Notes: a model not told the origin generated them from the sequence alone. A stretch of DNA of 35,529 bases from Tepidisphaeraceae bacterium (GCA_025450555.1 JANWHF010000345.1:1-35529); one strand, 5' to 3'. Positions 1 through 8,585 are shown, counted from the stretch's first letter. Made by a program: numbers and translations.

Positions 1-1148
1 TGGGCGCGGGGTATTCCAGCCCGACCGTTGCGGAGGGAAGAGTGTTTGTCATCGGCAGGCAGGTCAGCGAGCCGCCGCCGAAGACCTCTAATGCGTTCTT
101 GCGCGTCCATATCCCCGGCGACGAGCAGATCCTGTGCTTCAGCGAAGCGGACGGCCGGAAAATATGGGAGCAGAAATATCCAAGCAATTACACGATGAGC
201 TACAACGCCGGCCCGCGGGCGGCGCCGCAGGTGGATGGGAATCGTCTTTACACGCTTGGCGGCGAGGGCGATCTGCAATGCCGCGACGTGAGCGACGGAA
301 AACTGATCTGGCAAAAGCATCTGGATCACACGCCGATGTGGGGCTTTGCCGCCAGCCCGCTGATCGATGGCGATCATCTGATCGTCATCGGGGCCGACCC
401 GGATGGAATTGCCTTGGCGCTGGACAAAAACACGGGTGGGCAAATCTGGAAGGCGCTACCGGCCAAGGAGCCAGGCTACAGTTCCCCGATCATCATTGAA
501 GCGGGCGGATCTCGGCAGTTGATCGTCTGGCACCCCGCGGCACTCAACTCACTCGATCCGCGAACGGGAAAGCTTCTGTGGAGCGAGCCATTTACCGTCA
601 CCAGCGGCATGAGTATCGCCACGCCGGTCCAAGCGGGCAATCTGCTGTTCGTCACCTGCTTCTACAACGGATCGATGATGATGCGGCTCGATCCCTCGCA
701 GCCGACGGCCAAGCTGCTCTGGAAAATCGGCGGGAAAAATGAACGTAAAACCGAAGCCCTCCATGCGGTGATGTGCACGCCGATCATCAGAGAGGGCCAT
801 ATCTATGGCGTTTGCAGCTATGGCCAGCTTCGCTGCCTCGATGCCCTTTCGGGCAAGCGCATCTGGGAAACCTTCGACGCTACGACAGGTGATCAAGGCA
901 CCATTCGCTGGGCCAACGCCTTTATCACGCCCAATGGCGACCGCTATTTCCTCTTCAACGAAAGCGGCGACTTGATCATGGGACGATTAAGCGTCAAGGG
1001 ATTTGAGCAGATCAGCAAGGCGCATCTGATCGATCCAACCAACGTCGATCCGGGTCGAGCGGTTGTGTGGTGTCAACCGGCGTACGCGGATCGAAGCATC
1101 TTCGTGCGGAATGATCGGGAGATTGTGTGCGCGTCGCTGAGTAGGTGA
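1..1148 (+). CDS. PQQ-like beta-propeller protein, 5' end cut off by window
   Basis: The reading frame is open from base 3 (GAGYSSPTVAEGRVFVIGRQ), upstream of the first possible start, a GTG at 42, and those residues already read as a propeller blade. The gene therefore begins before the window. About 380 residues are visible, with repeated blades of the BamB/quinoprotein type such as 'DGNRLYTLGGEGDLQCRDVSDG', 'GKLIWQKHL' and 'TGKLLWSEPF', in which a Gly-x-x-hydrophobic-Trp signature closes each blade. Proteins like this are common in planctomycetes as secreted scaffolds or possible dehydrogenase-like proteins. No catalytic residues can be assigned from this fragment, and a signal peptide would lie outside the window. 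The stop is TGA at 1146-1148. Fold assignment is firm; function is unknown. Confidence 0.85.
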   Translation, partial: GAGYSSPTVAEGRVFVIGRQVSEPPPKTSNAFLRVHIPGDEQILCFSEADGRKIWEQKYPSNYTMSYNAGPRAAPQVDGNRLYTLGGEGDLQCRDVSDGKLIWQKHLDHTPMWGFAASPLIDGDHLIVIGADPDGIALALDKNTGGQIWKALPAKEPGYSSPIIIEAGGSRQLIVWHPAALNSLDPRTGKLLWSEPFTVTSGMSIATPVQAGNLLFVTCFYNGSMMMRLDPSQPTAKLLWKIGGKNERKTEALHAVMCTPIIREGHIYGVCSYGQLRCLDALSGKRIWETFDATTGDQGTIRWANAFITPNGDRYFLFNESGDLIMGRLSVKGFEQISKAHLIDPTNVDPGRAVVWCQPAYADRSIFVRNDREIVCASLSR

Positions 1149-1168
1149 TCGACGTTGTAGCACTCTTC

Positions 1169-1313
1169 TTTTAGCCGCCCCACCTGTGGGGCGCGGCCAG
1201 AGCGTGTTGAGCGCAGAAGCATCACTCGAAGAGCAGGTCGCGCCTTTCGGCGCTTTAAAACGAAGGATCCAGGTCGCGCCATTAGACGCGCTCCGCAGGC
1301 GGAGCGGCTAAAA
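1169..1313. repeat. MITE-like palindromic element with TTTTAGCCGC ends
   Basis: A 10-bp terminal inverted repeat (TTTTAGCCGC at 1169-1178, GCGGCTAAAA at 1304-1313) encloses about 145 nt. Inside are two perfect 8-bp hairpins with 2-nt loops: CGCCCCAC/GTGGGGCG at 1176-1193 and CGCTCCGC/GCGGAGCG at 1289-1306. It fills the gap between two convergent genes and could also stop transcription, but neither hairpin has a clean U-tract. It looks like one of several short palindromic elements in this window. Confidence 0.5.
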
Positions 1314-1336
1314 AGGGGGTAGTCAGCGCCGTTGGG

Positions 1337-2233
1337 CTAATTATTCCCGTTCCGGCTCGCTTCCAGATATCGCCCATGTCGTCCGGTATCCCGGCGGCGG
1401 AGGAACTCGATCATTTTCTTGACGTGCTCGTTGATGCCGTTTTGTGTGTCGTATTCGGCCATGGCAACGGCAAAGGGCTTTTTGCGATTGTAGAGATTGC
1501 GATAGGCCGCATCGATGGCGGCGATGTCTTCCTCGGCGAAGCCGGCGCGGCGCATGCCGGTGTCATTGACGCCGCGCACTTTGTCGGCCCCGTCCACCTT
1601 GCAGAAAGGCGGGACGTCGTGATGGATTCGGGCGTATGCCGCGACAAAGGAGTAGCGGCCGACCGTCACGAAGTGATGCAACCCAACGCCGCCGGCGAGC
1701 GTCACGTAATCTTCGCACAGCACATGACCGGCGACCATGACATTATTGGCGAAGGTCGCGTTGGAGCCGATCTGCGCATCGTGGCCGATGTGGCAATTGA
1801 CCATGAACAGGCCATTGTCGGCGATTCGGGTGATGCCGCCACCCTTTTCGGTGCCGGCATGAACGGTCACCGCTTCGCGGAAGACATTGGCGCTGCCGAT
1901 TTCCAGTTGGGTTGAGCCGCCTTTGTATTTCTTATCCTGGGGCGCGGCACCGATGACGGAATTGGGAAAAAAGACGTTGTCCTTGCCGATGGTCGTGCGC
2001 CCCAGGACCGTCACATTGTTGAGCAGCCGGCAGCCGGTGTCGATTTTAACTTCAGGCCCGATCACGCAGAACGGCCCGATCTCGACATCCTCGGCAATCT
2101 CGGCCTGCGGGTCGATCACCGCGTGCGGCGAGATCTTGGGCATCGAATCGGAAAAGAATCGGAATCTCAGCAGGGAATGGAACCAGGGCGCACGCTTGGA
2201 TTCTTTGCCCTTTTCGGCTGATTCCTGTTTCAT
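1337..2233 (-). CDS. lpxA: Acyl-ACP--UDP-N-acetylglucosamine O-acyltransferase (LpxA)
   Basis: LpxA carries out the first step of lipid A synthesis, moving a 3-hydroxyacyl chain from acyl carrier protein to the 3-OH of UDP-GlcNAc in the cytoplasm. The protein shows the left-handed beta-helix hexapeptide pattern ('AEIAEDVEIGPFCVIGPEV') and the motif 'REAVTVHAGTEKGGG', then 'NCHIGHDAQIG', where the catalytic His is expected. The C-terminal helices follow ('GFAEEDIAAIDAAYRNLYN'). The ATG at 2233 is chosen because GGTGA stands 5 nt upstream. A GTG at 2242 is also possible. Most LpxA proteins begin close to the sequence at the internal ATG at 2143 ('MPKISPHAVIDPQAEI'), which would remove about 30 unusual basic residues. 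The gene lies 42 nt downstream of lpxC/fabZ and is surely co-transcribed. Confidence 0.95.
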   Translation of the reverse strand: MKQESAEKGKESKRAPWFHSLLRFRFFSDSMPKISPHAVIDPQAEIAEDVEIGPFCVIGPEVKIDTGCRLLNNVTVLGRTTIGKDNVFFPNSVIGAAPQDKKYKGGSTQLEIGSANVFREAVTVHAGTEKGGGITRIADNGLFMVNCHIGHDAQIGSNATFANNVMVAGHVLCEDYVTLAGGVGLHHFVTVGRYSFVAAYARIHHDVPPFCKVDGADKVRGVNDTGMRRAGFAEEDIAAIDAAYRNLYNRKKPFAVAMAEYDTQNGINEHVKKMIEFLRRRDTGRHGRYLEASRNGNN

Positions 2234-2275
2234 AATGGTCACCGGCGACTCCCAGTTCCGGACGTAAACGGTCGA

Positions 2276-3598
2276 TCAGACCGGCTCGGCATCCACGAGC
2301 ATGAATTTAATATCCGCTTCGCAAGCCAGCTTATCTTCAACAAAAGCCTTGCAACGAACGTGTCCAGTGCGGCTCTTCACGCGCACCGCCACCGCTTCCA
2401 AGAGCAGTTGATCCCCTGGCACAACCGGATGTCGCATCTTCACCTTATCCATACTCAGCAGGACCGCAAGTTTCCCGGTGTGTTCCAGCTTCTGGCTTAA
2501 AAGCAGGCCACCGAGCTGAGCCATCGCCTCGACAATTAAGACGCCGGGCATGATGGGGGTGCCGGGGTAATGCCCCTGAAAGAAGATGTCGTTGAAGGTC
2601 ACGTTTTTGATGCCGACCGCCTTCTCGTCGCCCTGAATTTCCAGGACGCGATCGACCAGCAGCATCGGATACCGATGCGGCAAGATCCTCTGAATCCGGC
2701 GGATGTCCATGGCCGCATCGCGGTGGACCAACTGCTCGCGCTGATAATTGGCTTCCTGCTCGAGCAACCGCCGGGCAAGCATGTGATTGAGGCGGTGGCC
2801 GCTGCGAAATGCGATGATCCGCCCGCGGATCGGCCGGCCGACCAGCGATAGATCGCCGATCATATCCAGCACTTTGTGCCGGGCACATTCATCCGCAAAA
2901 CGGAACTGGTTCTCGATCGGCCCATCTTTAGCGATCACCAATAGCTCTTTGGGAGACAAATGCTTGCCTAGGCCGCGGGCGCGCAGCTCGCGGGCCTCTT
3001 CTTCGAAGACGAACGTGCGAGCGGGGGCAAGTTGCGAGACGAAATCATCGCCGCCCAGGCGAAAACTGAATGTCTGATGGCCGACCGGTTGAGCAGCCTC
3101 GAAATCGTAAACCAGCTCAAGCCGATCAGTGGGGCCCGGCAGGGCCGCTAAAGTCGCGCCATCGGCCGTCACCTGAACGGGCTTGCGGATGATGAGCGGC
3201 GTCAGCGCCTCTTCCTGCTCGACGACACCGGCCTCTTCAATGGCATCGACAAACCCCCGGCTGCTGCCATCGCCGCCCGGAATCTCACCGACCTCTCCGC
3301 CAGCGACCTTCACCACCGCATTGCTGATGCCCATTCCAGTCAGGGCCGCCAGGCAATGTTCGACCGTTTCGACGAATAATGTGCCGTTACGTAAACATGT
3401 ACGCCGCGGGCGGTTAAGAACGTTGGCGATCAGGGCAGGGATGGTGGCAACCTTGCCGTCCTGCTCGCGGACGAAGGTGATGCCGGTGTTGGGACCCGAG
3501 GGCGCAAAGGTGAGCGTGGCCGTCTCACCCGAGAACAGCCCGGGGCCTACAAATGATGCCTCGCGGGAAACCGTCTTTTGTCGTTCGATTACAGCCAC
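2276..3598 (-). CDS. lpxC-fabZ: LpxC-FabZ fusion: UDP-3-O-acyl-GlcNAc deacetylase / 3-hydroxyacyl-ACP dehydratase
   Basis: This is a bifunctional enzyme of 440 residues. Residues about 8-280 are LpxC, the zinc deacetylase that commits the pathway to lipid A. The zinc ligands His81 ('VETVEHCLAAL'), His241 and Asp245 ('ECARHKVLDMIGDL') are present, and so is His268 ('SGHRLN'). Residues about 298-440 are FabZ, the hot-dog dehydratase, with 'ILPHRYPMLLVDRV', the catalytic His343 in 'FFQGHYPGTPIMPGVLIVEA' and Glu357. The start is a GTG at 3598, with GAGCGGAA just upstream. The fusion is known in several Gram-negative lineages, including Bacteroidetes and planctomycetes. It is first in an operon with lpxA, so the organism is expected to make lipid A. 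Confidence 0.96.
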   Translation of the reverse strand: MAVIERQKTVSREASFVGPGLFSGETATLTFAPSGPNTGITFVREQDGKVATIPALIANVLNRPRRTCLRNGTLFVETVEHCLAALTGMGISNAVVKVAGGEVGEIPGGDGSSRGFVDAIEEAGVVEQEEALTPLIIRKPVQVTADGATLAALPGPTDRLELVYDFEAAQPVGHQTFSFRLGGDDFVSQLAPARTFVFEEEARELRARGLGKHLSPKELLVIAKDGPIENQFRFADECARHKVLDMIGDLSLVGRPIRGRIIAFRSGHRLNHMLARRLLEQEANYQREQLVHRDAAMDIRRIQRILPHRYPMLLVDRVLEIQGDEKAVGIKNVTFNDIFFQGHYPGTPIMPGVLIVEAMAQLGGLLLSQKLEHTGKLAVLLSMDKVKMRHPVVPGDQLLLEAVAVRVKSRTGHVRCKAFVEDKLACEADIKFMLVDAEPV

Positions 3599-3635
3599 TT
3601 CCGCTCGTTAATTCCTCAATTGCTTGACAAACAAC

Positions 3636-3663
3636 ATTATACTCATGGCCGTCCAACCTTAAA
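3636..3663 (-). promoter_or_regulatory. Candidate promoter of lpxC-fabZ/lpxA operon
   Basis: On the minus strand a perfect TATAAT lies at 3641-3636, about 38 nt before the GTG start. A weak TTTAAG -35 lies at 3663-3658 with a 16-nt spacer. Initiation near 3629 would give a leader of about 30 nt. The -35 is poor, so this call rests on the -10. Confidence 0.35.
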
Positions 3664-3800
3664 GGCGAGTCCGATAATCATCGGTCTGAGGCGGTTGAGA
3701 CGTTAAAAAATGGGATCCAACGGCTGTGTCCGCCAGCCATGTACTTTGCAAACCATCTTACTTTGGAATTCCCCGCGAGGTTCTCGTTGGAGGCGCCATG

Positions 3801-3900
3801 AAAGAGCCGCGCACGAAGTAAGCGGATTCGCGGGCGCATCTCCCGGCTTACGCGGACCGCGCTCCTGCGCGCAATCCGCTTACTTCGTGCGCGGCTCTTT
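3801..3900. repeat. 100-nt element with perfect 28-bp inverted repeat
   Basis: Arms 3801-3828 and 3873-3900 are exact reverse complements over 28 bp, beginning with AAAGAGCCGCGCACGAAGTA, around a 44-nt GC-rich loop. The element sits 20 nt past the stop of the SGNH hydrolase gene and well upstream of lpxC, and may end transcription from the former. No transposase is encoded, so it may be a non-autonomous mobile palindrome. I see nothing further in 3664-3800. Confidence 0.75.
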
Positions 3901-3920
3901 GCGCGCTCACTTCGCGTGGG

Positions 3921-4556
3921 TTAAAGATTCCGCGTCGTTTCCAGCCAGGTGCGGGCGATGAGCATGTGACCGGTGGAGGTGGGATGGACGCCATCGGTGG
4001 TCCAGGCGATGTCGGGGCGCATTTTGATGGCGGACACAAAAGCGCTATGAAGGGGGATGATCGCATCGGCGTAATAGCGCTCGCCAATCTTGCGAACCAC
4101 TTTCACGTAGGGCGAAAGATATGCGTTTCCGTCCTTATGGGCAGGAGCCATGATGACCGTCGGCTCGCAGAGGACGATCTTGCATGCTGGCAGAAGCTCG
4201 CGCGTTTGCGCGACCAACTGATTGTAAGTGGCCTCAAAAGTTTCAACCGGCACGCCTTCTTTGCGGCCATCCAATCCGTGCCAGACGTCGTTGATTCCGA
4301 TCATGACTGAAAGCACATCGGGCCGATGGGCGATGACATCATTTTGCCAGCGGCCGGCCAGGTCGGTGATGCGGTGGCCAGAGATCCCCATGTTCATGAC
4401 ATACGGGGCGCGCATCGGGTCGGCGGCCAGCAGGTAGTCGCGAATGCGCAGGACATATCCAATGCCCAGATGCTCGGCATCTTCGTTGCGCTGGCAATCG
4501 GTAATGCTGTCGCCGATGAAAAGCAGCTTCGTTTGGGGGGTGAAGGAGATGGACAT
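3921..4556 (-). CDS. SGNH/GDSL-family hydrolase
   Basis: This is a 211-residue esterase or lipase of the SGNH fold. Block I is 'LLFIGDSITD' with the nucleophile Ser. Block II supplies Gly in 'MNMGISGHRI', block III Asn in 'MIGINDVWHG', and block V Asp and His in 'TTDGVHPTSTG', so the whole catalytic set is intact. The ATG at 4556 ('MSISFTPQTKLLFIG') is preferred over an upstream start at 4736, because the extra residues are low-complexity, do not resemble the family and overlap the divergent gene. No signal peptide is seen, so it is probably cytoplasmic. The substrate is unknown; relatives remove acyl or acetyl groups from lipids or carbohydrates. Confidence 0.9.
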   Translation of the reverse strand: MSISFTPQTKLLFIGDSITDCQRNEDAEHLGIGYVLRIRDYLLAADPMRAPYVMNMGISGHRITDLAGRWQNDVIAHRPDVLSVMIGINDVWHGLDGRKEGVPVETFEATYNQLVAQTRELLPACKIVLCEPTVIMAPAHKDGNAYLSPYVKVVRKIGERYYADAIIPLHSAFVSAIKMRPDIAWTTDGVHPTSTGHMLIARTWLETTRNL

Positions 4557-4633
4557 GATTGTATGTCTTACCGACGTGGCCGCATCGGCGCGAACGGGAA
4601 AATCTCCTGATGAGCCGATAGAATGGCCGCCAC

Positions 4634-5899
4634 ATGGGTGAGATTCATCGCGATCAATATGTTTCGACCGTTCGGGCCAATGTGCCGCTCTGCAGCGAGC
4701 ACTATCGGCTGGTGTTGCAACTGCCGGAATTTCCACCGACCGAGCCGGGGCAATTCATTCAGATTTCGTGTCGAGATTTGGATGTGGATTATGGGCCGGA
4801 GCATGAACTGGTGGAGCAGGATGGCCGGTGGTCGAATCCGATTGGAATGGAACTTCAATCACCGCTGGCGATACTCAGAAGGCCCTTTTCGCTGGCGGGG
4901 CGCCGGGACGTGGACGGCGACGACCCCCCTACCCAGCGACGCACCACAGCGATTCATAAAATACATGAGTTTGTCAAAGATGATTTGGAAGAACGGTGGG
5001 CCAGATTGGCCCGGGCCGGGCGCGACGTGAAGCCCGCGTCTGAAGCGACCAAAACTTTGCAATCGCCAAAGCAGATTGTCAGCGCGGATCGTGTCGAACT
5101 GGACATCATTCATCGCGTTGTCGGCGTCGGCACCGATTGGATGAGCAGGCTTAAGGTCGGTGATCGGGTTCATATTCTGGGGCCGTTGGGGAACAGATTC
5201 ACGCTACCGGCGCAGGAGCTCTCTCCCTCTCCCGGTACTCCGGGGGAAGGTCAGGGTGGGGGTCGAATGTCGGTCGCGACCCCCACCCCAACCCTCCCCC
5301 GGAGTACCGGGAGAGGGAGAGAAAGCGACGCTACGGTTGCGAGCGCCGAGAAGGATCAGCAATCCATTTTGGTCGGCGGCGGCGTGGGGATTCCGCCAAT
5401 GCTTTACCTGGCGGAAAGACTCGTGGGCCGATCGGCAGTCGCCTTCTGCGGCGCGCTGCGGCGAGATCTGCTGCCGCTGTCCATTCGCGAAGGAATCCGC
5501 GGCGTGGGTGATTCAGCACCGCGAGAGGACATCGTTGAATTTGCCCGCCATGGCGTTGCGTCGGTCATTACCACCGACGATGGCAGCTATGGATTCCAAG
5601 GCTTCGTGACGCAGGCGCTCGAGCAATACCTCGATTCGCGTGAGCCAGCCGCTGTGAAGCCGATCATCTACACCTGCGGCCCTGAACCGATGATGAAACG
5701 GGTGGCGGATATCGCGCATGCGCGCGGCATCGAGTGCCAGATTGCTGTCGAACGCGCCATGGCGTGCGGCATGGGCACCTGCCAGAGTTGCTGCATCAAA
5801 GTCCGCCGGCCCCCCGCTGCTTCAGGCGGGCGCGACTGGGTCTATCGACTGGCCTGCACCGATGGGCCGGTGTTTCGAGGGGCAGAGTTGCTTTGGTAG
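4634..5899 (+). CDS. pyrK: PyrK-like dihydroorotate dehydrogenase electron transfer subunit, enlarged
   Basis: This ferredoxin-reductase-type flavoprotein has a PyrK C-terminus. The FAD motif is 'LRRPFSLAG' (81-89), 'LKVGDRVHILGPLGNRF' follows at 173-189, the NAD-side glycines are in 'ILVGGGVGIPPMLYLAERL' (245-263), and a [2Fe-2S] set lies at Cys378, Cys383, Cys386 and Cys408 ('CGMGTCQSCC...LACTDGPVF'). PyrK passes electrons from the PyrD flavin to NAD. At 421 residues it is far longer than the usual 250 or so. About 65 extra residues follow the FAD motif (90-155), and residues about 197-230 are the in-frame translation of an inverted repeat. No pyrD lies in the window. The ATG at 4634 has no clear Shine-Dalgarno site. 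A TAGAAT 9 nt upstream would suit a leaderless message, but this is weak. Confidence 0.82.
   Translation: MGEIHRDQYVSTVRANVPLCSEHYRLVLQLPEFPPTEPGQFIQISCRDLDVDYGPEHELVEQDGRWSNPIGMELQSPLAILRRPFSLAGRRDVDGDDPPTQRRTTAIHKIHEFVKDDLEERWARLARAGRDVKPASEATKTLQSPKQIVSADRVELDIIHRVVGVGTDWMSRLKVGDRVHILGPLGNRFTLPAQELSPSPGTPGEGQGGGRMSVATPTPTLPRSTGRGRESDATVASAEKDQQSILVGGGVGIPPMLYLAERLVGRSAVAFCGALRRDLLPLSIREGIRGVGDSAPREDIVEFARHGVASVITTDDGSYGFQGFVTQALEQYLDSREPAAVKPIIYTCGPEPMMKRVADIAHARGIECQIAVERAMACGMGTCQSCCIKVRRPPAASGGRDWVYRLACTDGPVFRGAELLW
5221..5321. repeat. Inverted repeat inserted in frame in pyrK
   Basis: Two 45-nt arms, 5221-5265 and 5277-5321, are reverse complements with only a few mismatches around an 11-nt loop. 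The core is CCCTCTCCCGGTACTCCGGG. The same core recurs between genes at 9653-9774. Here it lies inside the pyrK-like frame without breaking it and encodes a Pro/Gly/Arg-rich insert ('SPSPGTPGEGQGGG') between the FAD and NAD domains. Confidence 0.9.
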
Positions 5900-6200
5900 T
5901 TGATTTGGCCCATGACGCGCGCAACGCGGCGCCATAGTGCGGCCGGTTCGTCCCTAATGGCTTATAGCATCAAGATTTAATTGTAGAACATCGTTCGACC
6001 ATTCCCGACTCGCCGCGCGCGTCATTTTGTGTCCTTTTGTGTCATGCGTCAGTTTGGCCTTCTTTGCGCCCAACAAAGAGCGGTGCAAGAAATCGAACAT
6101 CGCGGAAGAATTTGCCGTGCCGATCAGACAATACTGGTGTAAATCGGGCACTGCTGGGCCTCACTTGGGGTTTTTTGCAGGGTTGTTGACTGAGAACTTC
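5900..6200. other. Intergenic region, no gene seen
   Basis: About 300 nt lie between the pyrK-like gene and the protease gene. No convincing ORF, RNA gene or strong hairpin was found. The region must hold the protease promoter, but no good -35/-10 pair stands out. Confidence 0.5.
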
Positions 6201-6211
6201 AGGAGTTGCCA

Positions 6212-8368
6212 ATGTTTGGATTGCTCAAACACCGCACAAAACGCAAGACGCCTGCGAAGGGTGCAAAATTCCGCGCGATGATCGAAGGGCTCGAAAGCCG
6301 AACGCTTCTGTCGGCTGCAGTCGAGGCGACGTTAAAGCCGAACCTCAGCATCCTCGCTTCCTCGACGACGACATCCACCGATGTGCAGGGGTACACACCG
6401 GCGCAGATGGCCAAAGCGTATGGCTTCGATCAGATTTCACTACCGGGTGGAGTGACTGCTGATGGCAAGGGGCAGACCATCGCGATCATCGACGCCTACA
6501 ACGATCCGAATATTTCCGCCGATCTGAAAGTGTTCGACAGCCAGTTCAGTCTCCCGGATCCGACCAGCTTCAAGATCGTCAACCAGACCGGCGGGAGCAA
6601 GCTCCCCACCACCGACTCCGGCTGGGCGGGTGAAATTTCGCTTGACGTTGAATGGGCGCATGCGATGGCGCCGGGCGCGAACATCCTGCTGGTCGAGGCG
6701 AATTCTTCCAGCGTTGATGACCTGATGGCCGGCGTGAAATATGCACGGACGCAGGCAGGTGTGTCGGCGGTTTCGATGAGCTGGGGCGGAAGCGAATTCT
6801 TCAGTTGGGGCTTCGGCAACAACAGCGGCGAATCACAAAGCCAGACGAATTTTGATCCATTTTTCACAACCCCTTCCGGACATCAGGGCATTACCTTCGT
6901 TGCCTCCGCTGGCGACAGCGGAACCTTCTCCGGCGTCGAATGGCCGGCGAGCTCACCCAACGTGCTGTCCGTCGGCGGCACCACGCTGAACCTGCAAAGC
7001 GACGGCACCTACCTCAGCGAAAGCGGCTGGAGCGGAACCAGTGGCGGTTATAGCCAGGTGGAATCGGAGCCAAGCTGGCAAAGCAACATGCAGAATAGCG
7101 GCGCGCGAAGTTCGCCGGATGTGGCGTACGATGCCGACCCGAACACGGGCATGCCGGTTTATGACTCGCTGCCCGACCAGGGATACAGCGGCTGGCAGGA
7201 AGTGGGCGGCACAAGTGCCGGCGCGCCGCAGTGGGCGGCGCTGATCGCCATCGCCGACCAGGGCCGCGCCCTGCAAGGGCTCGGCACGCTCGACGGCGCA
7301 AATCAGACGATGTCGATGCTCTACAACCTCTATAGCGCGCCCGGGTCCACCGATTACTCGACCTACACCTCTTATTTCAATGACGTGTCATCGAGCAACG
7401 GCGGCCGCGTGCGATGGCGCTGGGGATTCGGCGGCTTTGGAGATCAAGGATCGGCAACCAGCGGATATGACATCATCACCGGGCTGGGAAGCCCGCATGC
7501 CAATCAGATCGTCGATGCCTTGTCCGGTCTTTCCACTTCGAGCGGATCAACGGGATCGACCGGCTCATCCGGGTCAACCGGGACTGGTTCAAACGGGTCG
7601 AATTCCAATGGCGGCGCGACCAGCACGCCTCAGCAACTCCCGGCTTCACCACTGACGGCTGTTGTGGTCGCGCAATCGAACGACAATGCGATGGAAGGTT
7701 CATCCGGCTGGATCAAGCTGCGCATCATCAACACCGGAGCCGGCCTCTATCAGGGTCCGACGACGATCGATCTGTACGCCTCTTCCGACAGCAGCTATTC
7801 CGCCGACGACACCCATATCACCACGCAGGATCAGGCGAGGCTCACGCTGCGAGCCGGCACGTCGAAAGTGATTCGGATCAAATACGATTATCCGACCGGA
7901 CTTTCCAGCGGCGATTATTACGTGATTGCCTCGGTGAACGCGGTCGGCACCGATACTGCCGCCGCTCAGGCGGCGACGAACCTGCCGATTACACTTTCTC
8001 CGGCAACAGTAGATCTAGCGGCTTCCTTCCCGCAAAGTTCGGTAGCGGTGACGCCCGGTACGAATTCAGCCGCGACGGTCACGATCAGCAATGAGGGCAA
8101 TGTCACCGCGATCGGCACGCTCTCATTGAGCCTCTACGCATCCGATGATCAGACGCTCGACAGCTCTGACCAGCTTCTCACCACGCTCCCGAGCGTGAAG
8201 ATCAGGCTCAAGCCGGGAAAGTCGATCACGTTGCACGTCCGCTTTGGCGCCCCAAGCGATCGACCGGCGGGAAATTATGACCTGATTGCATCGATTAAAT
8301 CAGCGACGCAGATCGCGGACTCGAATTCATCGAATGACACAGCGGTTGTCGCGACAAGCATCGCATAA
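6212..8368 (+). CDS. Secreted sedolisin-type (S53) serine-carboxyl protease with C-terminal beta domains
   Basis: The ATG at 6212 is set by AGGAG at 6201-6205. The N-terminus is basic and carries the planctomycete motif 'IEGLESRTLLSAA' (25-36) instead of a classical signal peptide. The S53 catalytic domain spans about 58-440: Glu141 and Asp145 ('WAGEISLDVEWAH'), oxyanion Asp235 ('ASAGDSGTF') and nucleophile Ser335 ('VGGTSAGAPQWAA'), then 'DIITGLGSPHANQ', where the calcium site usually lies. A Ser/Gly/Thr linker leads to two CARDB-like beta-sandwich domains. The usual N-terminal pro-kumamolisin domain is absent. The protein probably acts outside the cytoplasm on other proteins. A strong hairpin follows the gene. 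Confidence 0.92.
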   Translation: MFGLLKHRTKRKTPAKGAKFRAMIEGLESRTLLSAAVEATLKPNLSILASSTTTSTDVQGYTPAQMAKAYGFDQISLPGGVTADGKGQTIAIIDAYNDPNISADLKVFDSQFSLPDPTSFKIVNQTGGSKLPTTDSGWAGEISLDVEWAHAMAPGANILLVEANSSSVDDLMAGVKYARTQAGVSAVSMSWGGSEFFSWGFGNNSGESQSQTNFDPFFTTPSGHQGITFVASAGDSGTFSGVEWPASSPNVLSVGGTTLNLQSDGTYLSESGWSGTSGGYSQVESEPSWQSNMQNSGARSSPDVAYDADPNTGMPVYDSLPDQGYSGWQEVGGTSAGAPQWAALIAIADQGRALQGLGTLDGANQTMSMLYNLYSAPGSTDYSTYTSYFNDVSSSNGGRVRWRWGFGGFGDQGSATSGYDIITGLGSPHANQIVDALSGLSTSSGSTGSTGSSGSTGTGSNGSNSNGGATSTPQQLPASPLTAVVVAQSNDNAMEGSSGWIKLRIINTGAGLYQGPTTIDLYASSDSSYSADDTHITTQDQARLTLRAGTSKVIRIKYDYPTGLSSGDYYVIASVNAVGTDTAAAQAATNLPITLSPATVDLAASFPQSSVAVTPGTNSAATVTISNEGNVTAIGTLSLSLYASDDQTLDSSDQLLTTLPSVKIRLKPGKSITLHVRFGAPSDRPAGNYDLIASIKSATQIADSNSSNDTAVVATSIA

Positions 8369-8435
8369 CGAATGCGACTGGATACAAAACCAATGAGCAT
8401 GGATGCCAATGCAATAAGACTGAAAAACGAATAAG

Positions 8436-8494
8436 CCGTCGGCGGTCTTCCCCGAGTGGGTTTCCCCCCGCCCGCTCAAACCGCCGACGGTTTT
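8436..8494 (+). terminator. Rho-independent-like terminator of the protease gene
   Basis: CCGTCGGCGGT (8436-8446) pairs perfectly with ACCGCCGACGG (8480-8490), followed by TTTT and an AT-rich run. A second near-perfect pairing inside the loop (GAGTGGG with CCCGCTC) lengthens the stem. It starts 68 nt past the protease stop. Confidence 0.75.
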
Positions 8495-8585
8495 GAATTT
8501 TGGCTCGATGGTTGGGTCTGGGGCGGGTGGATCGGTTGCTTCTCTATCGGCAATCGTGTTCGCCCCAGATCCAGCCGTCGGGCAG

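Noticed and set aside
3624-3643. TTGACA and TATACT on the plus strand upstream of lpxC
   Set aside because: They are only 8 nt apart, too close for a sigma-70 promoter, and no plus-strand gene follows.
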